A stretch of 64,000 nt of DNA from Aphis gossypii (taxonomy: Eukaryota; Arthropoda; Insecta; Hemiptera; Aphididae). Shown in pieces: positions 36,100-46,391 of this stretch; positions within the stretch are counted from its first letter, which is position 1; each line of letters opens with the position of its first letter. The notes beneath the pieces were generated by a model. That model was not told the DNA's origin. It saw only the letters and a program-made list of their open reading frames with translations, and did not search any database. The position numbers were made by a program, and so were the translations under genes. The stretch spans positions 24,552,001-24,616,000 of the forward strand of contig NC_065532.1 of assembly GCF_020184175.1 (NCBI RefSeq), written 5' to 3'.

Positions 36100-37628
36100 A
36101 TTTTATGTAAAATGAATAAATGAATACATTTTAGTAGGAGTAAATATTAAAATATTTAATTTACAGTTAACATTTATTTCAAAATTGTTTTTAAGTTTTT
36201 TAAAACACCGTCGTAATACTGTTTAACTGCTACAGAGACTTAGCATCCTCTCATACTCGAGGGTGGGGCCAACTGTAGAACGTTGACTGCTGAGTACTGC
36301 TAGGTACGAGGTACGAGTGTACGACCGATGCCACGAGTTAGGACCAGTCCGACCAGTTATATTAAATCTTGTTTATATTCTGGTTTCTAGATAATTAGGA
36401 TTGAGTGGAAGGATGCGGGAACGACCTTATAGCTAAAATAATACATATTTGTGAATAATAAAATGTTTAAATATCATCACAGAATAAATTATAGAAGCGA
36501 CAATCAATCAGCTGATCGGTCTAATGTATCCCTACGATATGAAGTATTGGATTCTAAAAATTATAACCGTATCCGTAATCTGATTAGATGTTGGTAATGT
36601 GTATCCCTATTTGTTACGACATTATAAAAACGGAAACAATCCATTGACCACGTCCGGTAACATGTCTTACGTTACCTAATATTGCTAAAAATGGGCAAAT
36701 TTGAAATTGCAATAGTTGCATTTTACTGTATTATTGTTATTTGACATTAGTTTATTGTTAAAAAAATAATATTATAAATTAAAAAAATGTATTGTTCAGT
36801 GATAATATTGATATGATTTATTTAAGTGATAACGTATGCCGCTTCTTCCTGGAGACCGTGTTCAAGGCCAAAGTTACCCGATTTGGCCAATATCACACAG
36901 TGTCTATAGCCATATTATTAAAGTTCACTTAAGATTATTATTTTCTATTTACATTTTATGATATTTATTTTGTGATACTATAGTCATGTATTTATAATTA
37001 GTACAATTTTTAGTTGTATATTATTTTATTTACTTTGGTTATATTAACTGTATATATTTATGTATACGATATTACCAGCAAAGACGTAAATTTAGTAAAT
37101 AATGTAAACGTCTCGCTAATAATGATATTTCTGATCAAATTAGACAGTATCAGATATCGACTAGGAAAAACATTAAAGAATATATACCGGTATATTATTA
37201 GCATGGATTATATACACAATGATTTAGAAACTATTAGATACCTACAAAAATAATTATTATTTTAAAACCACTGACGTACGTACGTACCTATATACGTCCG
37301 TGTTTAAAACTAATGTAGTTATAAATATAATCATTTTATCAAAATGTAGGAATGAAGGTAAGTACTGAATTTTATAAAAATTGGAAGAATCTTCATTGGT
37401 TTAATGAACGGTGCAATGATTATAATGATTGTATAATGATTTAAATTACCTACTTAAAAAAAGAAATTATCGTAGGTAGGTATTTGAAATTTTCACCAAA
37501 ATATTAATGTTCACGCCACGCCGCTCTTATAGGAGACGATTAGTGATTGATAGTTGACATCAATGGTAGCGGAATGTCGAGTACTGTCATTATAATTATG
37601 ACCAAATATAACTGTAACTACAAGACTC
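36100..37628. other. 5' flank of hydrolase copy 1
   Basis: Sequence at about 36180-36450 (GCATCCTCTCATAC, GCTGAGTACTGCTAG, TATTCTGGTTTCT) recurs upstream of copy 2 (48480-48700), copy 3 (about 52140-52340) and the relic (41520-41750). It is probably the shared promoter region. The remainder is AT-rich with nothing recognised. Confidence 0.55.
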
Positions 37629-40021
37629 GGGTGGCTACTATAGTTATAGTTATAGTTGCGTCCCGCGGTAAAAATTTCTTCCGAATTGCGGTCCGAGTTT
37701 TTTTTGAGTTACATATGAATTGCGTCCCGGAATTTAAAATTAAATTAATTATATCTATGTAATTAAATTGTATTATGTTATAATATGCATGCATTTATGC
37801 ACTGATTTTCATTCAAATATGCAAAGATATGCAAACAAAAATGCATGTTAATTAAATTTATTTAGTTTAAAAATGACAAATATATATAATTCATTAAAAA
37901 ACAAAAAAATTTATTAAATATCTATTTGAAATAATTGATTTATAATGTACTTATTTAGCTATGTATTTTGTATAAAGTAGGATGTTGCATTTTGAACCTT
38001 CACTCATCTAAATAAAAAGTCATCAACAAAAATAAATTAAAATAAATTTAGTATATTTTTATAATATTTCAAACTTTCAAAGTTACCTGAAGAGTTAAAG
38101 TTGACTACTAAAGACTTGGATAAATTTTCGGTAAGTTGGTTTTTAGTAAATATATTCTTAAATCGAGAAAAACTTCGTTCTACATCCATTGAAGATATCA
38201 GGACGTACTTATAAAGTATACCAAGTCACTGCATGAAAGATCTTTCGGTATATTATTAATTGAAGTATTTAATCTAATATTAAAATGTTATGTTTTTATT
38301 AAAAAATGTTGGCACTGGTAAAAAAGTATATAATAAGTATTGAAGTTAAAAATGGTAGTATAATTTAGTAAAATTTGGAGGTATTATGGTACTGGTAAAA
38401 ACTTGTATGATAGTATTTGTATAAATTCAAGTTTGTCAATTTGGTTTTCTTCTAACCGTTTCATAGCATTTCTAATAAATGTTTCTTTTTCAATTATATT
38501 TGTTCCTCGAATATTTAAATGAGTGCCTCTTAATTTTATTTAGGTATCCTTTTGTATATTTTTCAGAACATCGATGAATACAAAAATATTAGGATGAGCA
38601 GTGAGCACTATAGAACAAAGCGTTGAGTTTTGAATGAAAAGCCTCGCAACTGCAGTTAGTAGTGCGCATAGTAGCTTAGTATTCTGCCCATAAAAAAGGA
38701 GGAAAATTGGACTCGTTTGAAATGTATGTTTCCAATGTATAATCAACAAATATTTCTACTTTTTCATTTCTAGGTTGAAAAGTCATTAAGTAATTTGTGA
38801 AACAGTCACTCACATCGTTCGAATTCAAAAACGGTAGGCCAAAAAAGTATTTTAAATATTTACCTATTTCGGCATTTTTTTTATACTCACTACTTACCCG
38901 GTTGTCTGTATTTTTCGCCACCAGCTTTGGGCTAAGTGAAATCGGCATCCTTTTAAGCTAATAGAAGGCCAAACTTTTAAAAGAGCTAAATGAATCGCCT
39001 TTAAAAAATCAGCAAAAACTGTTTTTGGTGAAAATGTTAAATTGAGTTTGTTATATTCAGACATGATGTGCATACATACGCCTTTTCATATGTTTTAGTT
39101 TCTTTATTGGAAAGTATAATAAATAAAAGTGGTACATAATTACCATTTTGTAAACCATGAACAGTAAACATTTGTGTAAATAATTTCGGACAACTTTTAA
39201 AGGTCCCATCTACAAAAATTGTATCGATTTTACTTAAAAATTTTAAATTAGTTTCAGTAGAAAATAATAAAATGTTTGATATTTTGTCATTTACAAGTAA
39301 AAAATTTTCGTTACGATTTGTAATTAATAAATTACTTATATTATCTAAAGAAATATGTAATTCATTCAAGTCCATAGGTAACTTTGGAATAATAGATGAT
39401 CGAGCATGGTGAATATTTTTTCTAATTAATGTTAAATCGTATGTTGTCAAAGTGTCTACGTCTTGTGTAAGGTGGCTATGAATAATTTTATTTGGCTTCT
39501 CATTAATATCATCGATAGCTTTACGTTTCACTTGATTACTTACAGTCTGTCTGTTTCATCACTATCTTTTTCGTGGTTTCCATGATTTAAAATTTTTTTA
39601 ATAATTTCGTTATTATTTAAATGTAAAATGAATATACGCTGCACAAGTTTTTTTAGTACAGCAAGATCGATCAACATTATTTTTTAAATTCTTATGAAAA
39701 CGAAATATATATCCATCGATAAAGTGCGATTTTTTTCACTCAACATTTCATTCGACATTATAAATAAATTAAAATAGAAAAGCAACGGAACGTTCTTAGC
39801 GGTAGTAAAGCGATGACTAAGGTGTACTAATTGGTATCTACTATCTAGTATCTACATTATTGGTACTGTAATTATATTTTACCAGTCAAGATTAAATTAT
39901 CTAGAATTAAAAAAAACCCAGGCCGCAACTCGTCTGTACCCAAAATAAACTCGGGCCGCAATTCGGATTAGATTAGACCTTTTTTCGTAGATATTTTCGG
40001 GACGCAACTAGTATGCAGCCC
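37629..40021 (-). mobile_element. Decayed MULE-type DNA transposon with long terminal inverted repeats
   Basis: The left end (GTTGCGTCCCGCGG, GAATTGCGGTCCGAG, GAATTGCGTCCCGG) and the reverse complement of the right end (GTTGCGTCCCGAA, GAATTGCGGCCCGAG, GAGTTGCGGCCTGG) match in order. They form inverted repeats of roughly 100 bp that themselves contain a repeated TTGCGKCCCG motif. The element is about 2.4 kb and encloses a FLYWCH/MULE transposase relic. I could not define a clear 8-9 bp target duplication, so the ends may be off by a few bases. Confidence 0.75.
38676..39760 (-). pseudogene. FLYWCH zinc finger plus MULE transposase remnant
   Basis: Reading leftwards there are three parts. A FLYWCH-like segment at about 39613-39760 (GYIFRFHKN, then CC and C in CTKKTCAAYIHF) ends in a stop. 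A 164-residue frame at 39531-39040 holds the MULE core start (TIFVDGTFKSCPKLFTQMF, with the first catalytic Asp, and a YVPLLFIILSNK strand). A further frame at 38948-38676 resembles the transposase C-terminal part (GLPFLNSNDV, FPPFLWAEY). The parts lie in different frames separated by stops and the middle catalytic region is not intact, so it is a dead transposase. Confidence 0.75.
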
Positions 40022-41399
40022 AAGAATCTGAGCGTGATGCGTAATAATAAATATATTTAACAAAATACAAGACTATTATTTACGATAGTAATTCGTAAAA
40101 AAATGATCGACTTTTTTAACTTCGGGAGGCAACAGTATAATAGGTATGATAGGAATTGTTGCTATACTAACAATCTTCTCTGATAGGCGATTTTAGTCGT
40201 AATGTAAACATCAAAACTTCTGGTTGCAATTTATCAAAGCAAATCACATCCTACTAATTACGACATGATTGCATAATACCCAATTACGCGTATAATATAA
40301 TATTTATATAACATATACATAATATCTAGTTTATATTAAAATATATTTTATATTGGAATAAATTTTCTATTTTGAGTTAGGTAATTTTAACTAAAAACAT
40401 CTGAAGTTGAAGCCTATACTATATAGAATAATAATAATAATAAAATATACACCTTATAAAATAATCAATTTTAATTACCTAATTCCGCTATTTTAAACCA
40501 ATGCTTACTCGTTTAGTTTATAACAGAATTTTTCATTTTTTAAATTATATATTTGATTAAGTTATGTATATATTATTTTTCACCTATATAAATTAAATAC
40601 AGGTTATGTAATTTACTATACATATATAATTTTGTGCGCAATCGTGATGTACCGCTAAAAAGTCGAGGACAAGTTACTATCTTATTTTGATATTGATTGA
40701 CATTTATTTTGTAGATTAATATCTATTGTATAAAATTTAGTTTTTTTTGATGAAATGACTATTATAAATTGTGTATATGAAGTAATTGTATTATTGTAAT
40801 TAGTTGTTACGTGTATACTGTATTGTATAACATATGAATTCATCACATGTAACTGCTATGTGAAATTGTTAAGAAAATAATCGATATAAATACATGTATA
40901 ATCAAATAATGATAAATTTATATACCTAATTGTAGTTATTTTTTGGTTGCCATAGCCACAGAAACATTCGATAAAATAATATATGCAGTATTACTTCATA
41001 CTTGTATCTAGTCAAAAAACATAAGCATACTAAAAAAAAAAAAATCAATAAATTAATAATTTTAAATAATAATATTGAGTTGAATTATATATTTTTTAAT
41101 AAATTGACTCACGGTTGTCGATTTGTAATTTTAAAACACTGTATTTTTATTTATATAGCAATATAATTTACGGACAGCTTAAAGTTTGTTCAGCCGATAT
41201 GCAAAACATATGTATTAATAAAATATTGCCCAAACGTATCACTACGGACTAAAAATATGTGGCACATAATATTATACATCACTTATATTATATTAAGTAT
41301 AATAAACGTGGGGTAATATACCATCATCATGTATAGCCACATATGTTCAAAGATCTAAGAAGAAATATATTTAATATTATAATTATAGTATTATACACA

Positions 41400-41760
41400 T
41401 ATCATTACTATAATTCTATTAAAATGATGATTTGTTGATTTATAGCGAACATAAATGAATTTTGTATAAAAATACAATTAACATTAAATAACAATCTAAT
41501 TTGAAATTTAGATTTTTTTCCAAAATTGTTTTTGTGTATTTCGAAAAATTATGCGAAGATCGTAATATTGTTATTTCTAAAGGTTATGGTACTTTTTCCG
41601 TCGGCGGAGCCGATTGCCGAGGCCAAAGTATCGCGCGTCGACGCGAGTCACGTGATTAGATCAAGATGTAACCTGTGTGTTTTAATATCTAGTTATTATT
41701 CTGGTTTCTTGATTTAGTGTAGCATGTGGGAATGACCTTATAATAGATAAAAGATAATTA
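41400..41760 (-). pseudogene. 5'-end relic of a fourth BPHL-like copy
   Basis: Sequence around 41424-41460 corresponds to exon 1 of copies 1-3, but its start codon is ATA. The following 41520-41750 resembles their shared upstream region (TATTCTGGTTTCT, then GGGAATGACCTTATA). No exons 2-5 were found to its left, so only the gene's 5' end survives. Confidence 0.55.
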
Positions 41761-41937
41761 ATAATATAGGGAATGCTATAATGTCTTTATTTTATAACAA
41801 AAATTTCATTTCATAACCGTAGATTATTAGTAATTATTATATTATATTTATATATTACCAGTCCGGCTAGTATTTTGACATTTATAAGTCATAATAAATT
41901 AATAAAATTAAAATATCATAAAAAATATTCTTTTAGA

Positions 41938-43319
41938 TTCTGAACGAAGTGATGAATGTATTGATTTTACAATGATGTGTGTTTTTTTTTTTGTTTTTTT
42001 TTGTGTCTGTGTACAGCATAACTAGTCGAAATAATGCTCCAATTTCAAACTATGGGGGTGGTTTCCGATATAAAAGTGAATATCCTTGGTGCATTATAGA
42101 GGTAAAAAGTTAACATTTTCCAACAGTTTTCAAAAAAATCGAGAAAAACAAAAAAAAAATGACGGAAAAACGGCAATTTGTACGCAAAACCAGTTTTCGA
42201 CAAAATCGATTTTTTTTTATGGTTGTAATTCAAAAACTAATCACTGAAAATACTTGAAATTTTCACCAAATGTTAATGTCAGTGGTATCTGTATATAGTT
42301 AAATTTTCAAAAAATTTTGACTTTTTTTGAGTTATTTATAGACCATTGAAATTTTTGATTTTTTTGAGAAATTTTTTTTAAAGTGTCGGTAAAAAATTGT
42401 TGGATGACCAAAAAGTTTTGAAAATTTAATACAAGGTTCTTTATGAGTTGTTTTTATTGTAGCTAAAAAAAATTAAAAATCGTTAGTCACAATTTTTTTC
42501 TATAAGTGTTTATAGTTCAAATTTTTACGAAATCTGTCGAAAACGCGAAAATTTGCAAGTAATTTTGAAGTTAAAAAATCATAAAATTTTTTGTGTTCAT
42601 AACTAAAGATTAAAATTATAACACTAAGTTTTCCATAAGTTTTCCTTCAAGTAGCTATAGAGAAAACTCATAACATTATTATAGGAAAAATTTTATGTGC
42701 GTTTGAGTTTTAAATTTTTAAGAAATAGCATAACGACAACGTTTATCCCAAACGATTTTAAATATTTGTTATTATTCAAAAAGTATAAGTCGTAGATACT
42801 TGAAAATTTTACCAGCTATTATGATTCGCGTTTTCTTTACGTGATTTAATTTTTAAAATATTTTAAATTTTTTTGAGCTATTTATAGACAATTGAAATTT
42901 TCAATTTTTCTAAAAAAATTTTTTTGAAGTGTCGATAAAATTATTTTGGCCCTATCAAAATACTTGAAAATTTTATACAAATTTCCTCATATGTTATTTT
43001 TATAGTGATTAAAAAATTATAAGAATACATATGCACAATTTTTTTTTAATAGCATTTGAAGTTCAAATTTTGACGAAAATTCGTTAAAATTATGAATATT
43101 TGCAAATTATTTTGTAGGTATAATTCATAAAAATGTTTGCATAGGTAGCTAAGAGTTGAAATTTTAATACAAGGTTTTTCATAAGTTTAGCTTACAATAA
43201 TTATAAAATAACTTAAATTTTGGTGTATTTAGGCCATTAAAACATAAACCACCTTTTTCACCAACCACTGGAAATTATATCCTAGGCTGACAAATCATCT
43301 GCGTTCAGAATCGTTTATT
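41938..43319. repeat. Aphid-type repeat element with GATTCTGAACG inverted ends
   Basis: It begins GATTCTGAACGAAG and ends in the reverse complement of GATTCTGAACGCAG, giving short terminal inverted repeats about 1.38 kb apart. The interior is T/A-rich, without coding capacity, and carries two related blocks of 400-550 bp (about 42290-42780 and 42840-43200). These share runs such as AAATTTTTTTNAAGTGTCG and AGTTCAAATTTTNACGAAA. A related end (GATTCTGAGCGGAG) occurs at about 49709. It may be a non-autonomous DNA transposon. Confidence 0.6.
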
Positions 43320-43518
43320 AGTAGCGCTTATTGGCTGTTTATAGTATTTTATTATATCATTTTTAATTGTTGTCAAGGAGATAATATTCTAAAAAGTGTA
43401 TCATCGCGAAAACAAATTTTATTTCAGTTGACTACCTTTCATACTTTATGACGGATTGCAAGAAATATTCTTCATTAATTTTTTTGTATTTACCGTACTT
43501 AAACAAAACAAGTAAATT

Positions 43519-44604
43519 ATGGCAAACGTATCGCCGAATACTTCATTGTCTACATCTAACAATAATGATAGTGATTGTGCGGATGAACTGCAAGTTGCTG
43601 AAACTTCAAATCAATCCACTTCTCTAGAGGAACAGACAATAACGCCGGCGCTTTCCGCGGAAACCTATCCCGAAGCGTCGGCAGAATGTCTTATATCTGC
43701 AGATAATGAAACTCCTGCAGGAGATACAAATTTGGAGTTGCAGGTGAGTACAGGAGAAACACTATTCACGCCGGCGCTCTCCGCGGAACCGTTAAAAACT
43801 GAGGTTAACGCCGTAGAAATCGATATGGACGCGCCGGCGGAATATATAGCACCTGCAGATAGTGAAGCTCCTGCAGGAGATGCAAATTTGGAGATGGTTA
43901 TTGCAGGAGAAACACTATTCACGCCGGCGCTCTCCACAGAACCGTTAACAACTGAGAATAAAGCCGTGGAAATCGATCTGGACGCGCCGGCGGAATATAT
44001 AGTATCTGCAGACAGTGAAGCTCCTGCAGGAGATGCAAATTTGGAGATGGTTGATGCAGGAGATACACTATTCACGCCGGCGCTCTCCGCGGAACCGTTA
44101 AAAACTGAGGTTAACGCCGTAGAAATCGATATGGACGCGCCGGCGGAATATATAGCACCTGCAGATAGTGAAGCTCCTGCAGGAGATGCAAATTTGGAGA
44201 TGGTTATTGCAGGAGAAACACTATTCACGCCGGCGCTCTCCACAGAACCGTTAACAACTGAGGATAAAGCCGTGGAAATCGATCTGGACGCGCCGGCGGA
44301 ATATATAGATAGTGAAGCTCCTGCAGGAGATGCAAATTTGGAGTTGGTGTGTCGTCTTGAGGAAGTACGATCAATAACGCCGGGGCCTTATTGGTTTCGA
44401 CCCATAAAACCAGAGCCGGTACAGGAGCCTCCGTACGACGATGACGATCGAGAAGTAGCCTGTATCTTTGGCTTAGACGATGAGACGGTGCAACGAAAAC
44501 AAAAAAGACGTAGATTTCTGTCGGTCATCAGGAGTGTTGTACGAAGAACCTTCAGGGCAGTTTGCTGTTGCTGTGTTAAGCCAGATTTACGTGATATTGA
44601 TTAG
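43519..44604 (+). CDS. Unrecognised 361-aa acidic repeat protein with basic Cys-rich tail
   Basis: A single intact exon. Residues 1-40 are Ser/Thr/Asn-rich. Residues about 41-275 are tandem acidic units of 51 aa (GETLFTPALSAEPL...VEIDMDAPAEYI...DSEAPAGDANLEM) with a diverged first unit. Residues 276-330 are a unique Pro/Asp-rich linker (YWFRPIKPEPVQEPPYDDDD). The C-terminus is strongly basic and helical (RKQKRRRFLSVIRSVVRR), followed by CCCC and KPDLRDID. No signal peptide or transmembrane segment is visible; the basic helix plus four cysteines would suit membrane association by S-acylation, which is inference. The frame is maintained through repeats whose third positions vary, favouring a real gene. 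I recognise no family. A poly(A) hexamer is at 45339. It lies between a repeat element and the copy 2 hydrolase. Confidence 0.6.
   Translation: MANVSPNTSLSTSNNNDSDCADELQVAETSNQSTSLEEQTITPALSAETYPEASAECLISADNETPAGDTNLELQVSTGETLFTPALSAEPLKTEVNAVEIDMDAPAEYIAPADSEAPAGDANLEMVIAGETLFTPALSTEPLTTENKAVEIDLDAPAEYIVSADSEAPAGDANLEMVDAGDTLFTPALSAEPLKTEVNAVEIDMDAPAEYIAPADSEAPAGDANLEMVIAGETLFTPALSTEPLTTEDKAVEIDLDAPAEYIDSEAPAGDANLELVCRLEEVRSITPGPYWFRPIKPEPVQEPPYDDDDREVACIFGLDDETVQRKQKRRRFLSVIRSVVRRTFRAVCCCCVKPDLRDID
43753..44344 (+). repeat. 153-bp in-frame tandem repeat, four units
   Basis: Units start at 43753, 43906, 44059 and 44212. Units 1 and 3 are almost identical to each other, as are 2 and 4, so the last expansion duplicated a 306-bp dimer. 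Unit 4 has lost four codons (the VSAD equivalent) without breaking the frame. A diverged earlier unit occupies about 43639-43752. Confidence 0.9.
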
Positions 44605-44639
44605 CAGAGGATGACAGAGTTTTTTTTGACAGACGTTCA

Positions 44640-45065
44640 GATAGATAGAAATAAGTAGAAGAAAACCGAAAGACGGATGTCGGACAGTAGCGACGGCGGC
44701 GGCTGCAGTGGCGCAGATTCGTTTAAGTGATGGCGGCGGAACGGATGTCCGCGACACCATGCACCGGCGGTCGACGCTGCGACCGGTCGCAAGGCGTGCT
44801 TGCAACCGGCCGCAGCGTTTCCTGTCTGGTGCATCCGGACGTGCGGCATTGGCGGCCGGCAGTTCGAACTCGACAGACGGGGCACCTGGGCGAAAACGTC
44901 ATATCGGACACACGAACCAGTGCGGTGGTTCGCCCTGAGTTTTCGCCTCGGAATCCCGTCGACCGAGCACGAGCGGCCGGCCGCTATCCGTCCCAGCCGT
45001 TACACCCGAGTTTCCGTCATCGCCCGCCACCGCCGCTATACCCCATCCAAGAGCACGACATTATA
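44640..45065. other. GC/CpG-rich block with hairpin
   Basis: An isolated GC-rich, CpG-dense segment in AT-rich DNA just 3' of the 361-aa gene. All six frames are open for 60-115 codons, which reflects base composition. It might be the 3' UTR of that gene, an unlinked promoter island or foreign or old repeat DNA. It contains a near-perfect inverted repeat at 44775-44817. Confidence 0.5.
44775..44817. other. 19-bp imperfect hairpin
   Basis: The left arm CGCTGCGACCGGTCGCAAG and the right arm CTTGCAACCGGCCGCAGCG are separated by a 5-base loop (GCGTG). The two mismatched pairs would be G-U pairs in a minus-strand RNA. The left arm also contains the perfect palindrome GCGACCGGTCGC. Confidence 0.6.
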
Positions 45066-45349
45066 AGTCTGTAGACATCACGAATTTTTCTTTTTCCATC
45101 TGGACCTGTCACAATAGTTTTTTAAGTGTTTTTTGGTTATTTTATACCTCTATTTGTTTTGTTATAAAAATTATTACCTTTGTTATATTAAAATATACAT
45201 TTTTTTGTGCACATAAAAAATAACATTGTTTTTCATATTTTAATCACTTATTATTTATATTGCGTGTACTAACCAATACATGTTCTATTATTTGAGTTTT
45301 ACACCCAATGAGACATTTGGAGATCTATCGCTCTACAGAATAAAATAAG

Positions 45350-45938
45350 TCTCTAGTGCAGTGCCTATCACGACTGCTCGATGTACCAAATGTGATTTGT
45401 TCAACTTAAAATCAAGTCGCATTTTTATATTAAACTAGAGAAGTATTTTTCGTAGTTAATTATATTATTATGAGTATTTAATTAGTATAGTATATGACGT
45501 ATATATATATATTATATTATTTACTATAAATACCTACTGTAAAATTATGGAAATAGGTTCATATGATAAAAAGATAATCTCTTAAAATTAATCAACGTAT
45601 TTTTCAACATCATTATTAAAATATGTAGGTACTCGTAGTTTAAAATTTATAAAAAATTTTGTATAATTAACTAAGAATTAAAAATTTAATTCAAGATTTT
45701 CTATAAGTTTTTTTAATCTAAGATTTTTACTAGAAATGTCTATGAATTTTTTATGAGTGTTTGAGTTGAAATATTAATAATATTAGATATTCACTCGGGA
45801 TAATTAGACCAAAAGAGATGTCTACGAAATTTTATATATTTTACTATTGAAAATTAAAATCAATGTAATACTTAATAATAATAATAATATGTAAATTAAA
45901 AACTTAATAGTGATGTTATACATAATTATAAAATACTA
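45350..45938. other. AT-rich intergenic DNA
   Basis: No gene seen. From about 45790 it is similar to the region downstream of copy 3 at about 50050, so it belongs to the duplicated hydrolase unit. Confidence 0.5.
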
Positions 45939-46230
45939 CAGCGGTTATTAACCTGTGGTCCAAAGTCCCTGGGGGTCCGCGATACTCATGTCCGGGGTCC
46001 ACGGCAGGCTTAAAACGTCGTGACAAGATATTATTATAAATGTTTAATTTTTAATTAATATGTTTTGTTATGTAAACTTATGCAATTATAATATAGAATA
46101 TTTATTATAATTTTGGTTATGTTAACATGAGATGTAAAAAAAAAGTATTCAAAAAAATTGTTAGGGGATCCGCGGTATCTAGAAATTGTTCATCGGGGGT
46201 CCGTGATCTACAAAAGGTTAAGAACCACTG
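45939..46230. mobile_element. hAT-like MITE of about 292 bp
   Basis: The left end CAGCGGTTATTAACCTGTGG and the reverse complement of the right end, CAGTGGTTCTTAACCTTTTG, form terminal inverted repeats. The interior carries repeated GGGGTCCGCG/GGGGTCCGTG motifs and no ORF. It interrupts the 3' flank of copy 2; the corresponding region near copy 3 (about 50180) lacks it. No clean target duplication is visible. Confidence 0.7.
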
Positions 46231-46391
46231 ATTAACACTATTTTATATTATGTAAAATTCTAAATACTGTACAATATATTTATATATTTTTTTAATATTT
46301 ATTTATTTTATTAAGTTCAAATTAAAAATAAAATAATATTTTACTGTAATCAAAATAATATAAATTATATAAGTATAAAATAACTGATTTA

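Noticed and set aside
43665..44243. 192-codon minus-strand frame opposite the repeat protein
   Set aside because: It exists because a 153-bp repeat unit without a stop in that frame recurs. The plus frame has a start, unique ends and a structured C-terminus.
44587..45074. Overlapping frames of up to 115 codons in the GC-rich block
   Set aside because: All six frames are open with no domain, no conserved start and no splice pattern; composition explains them.
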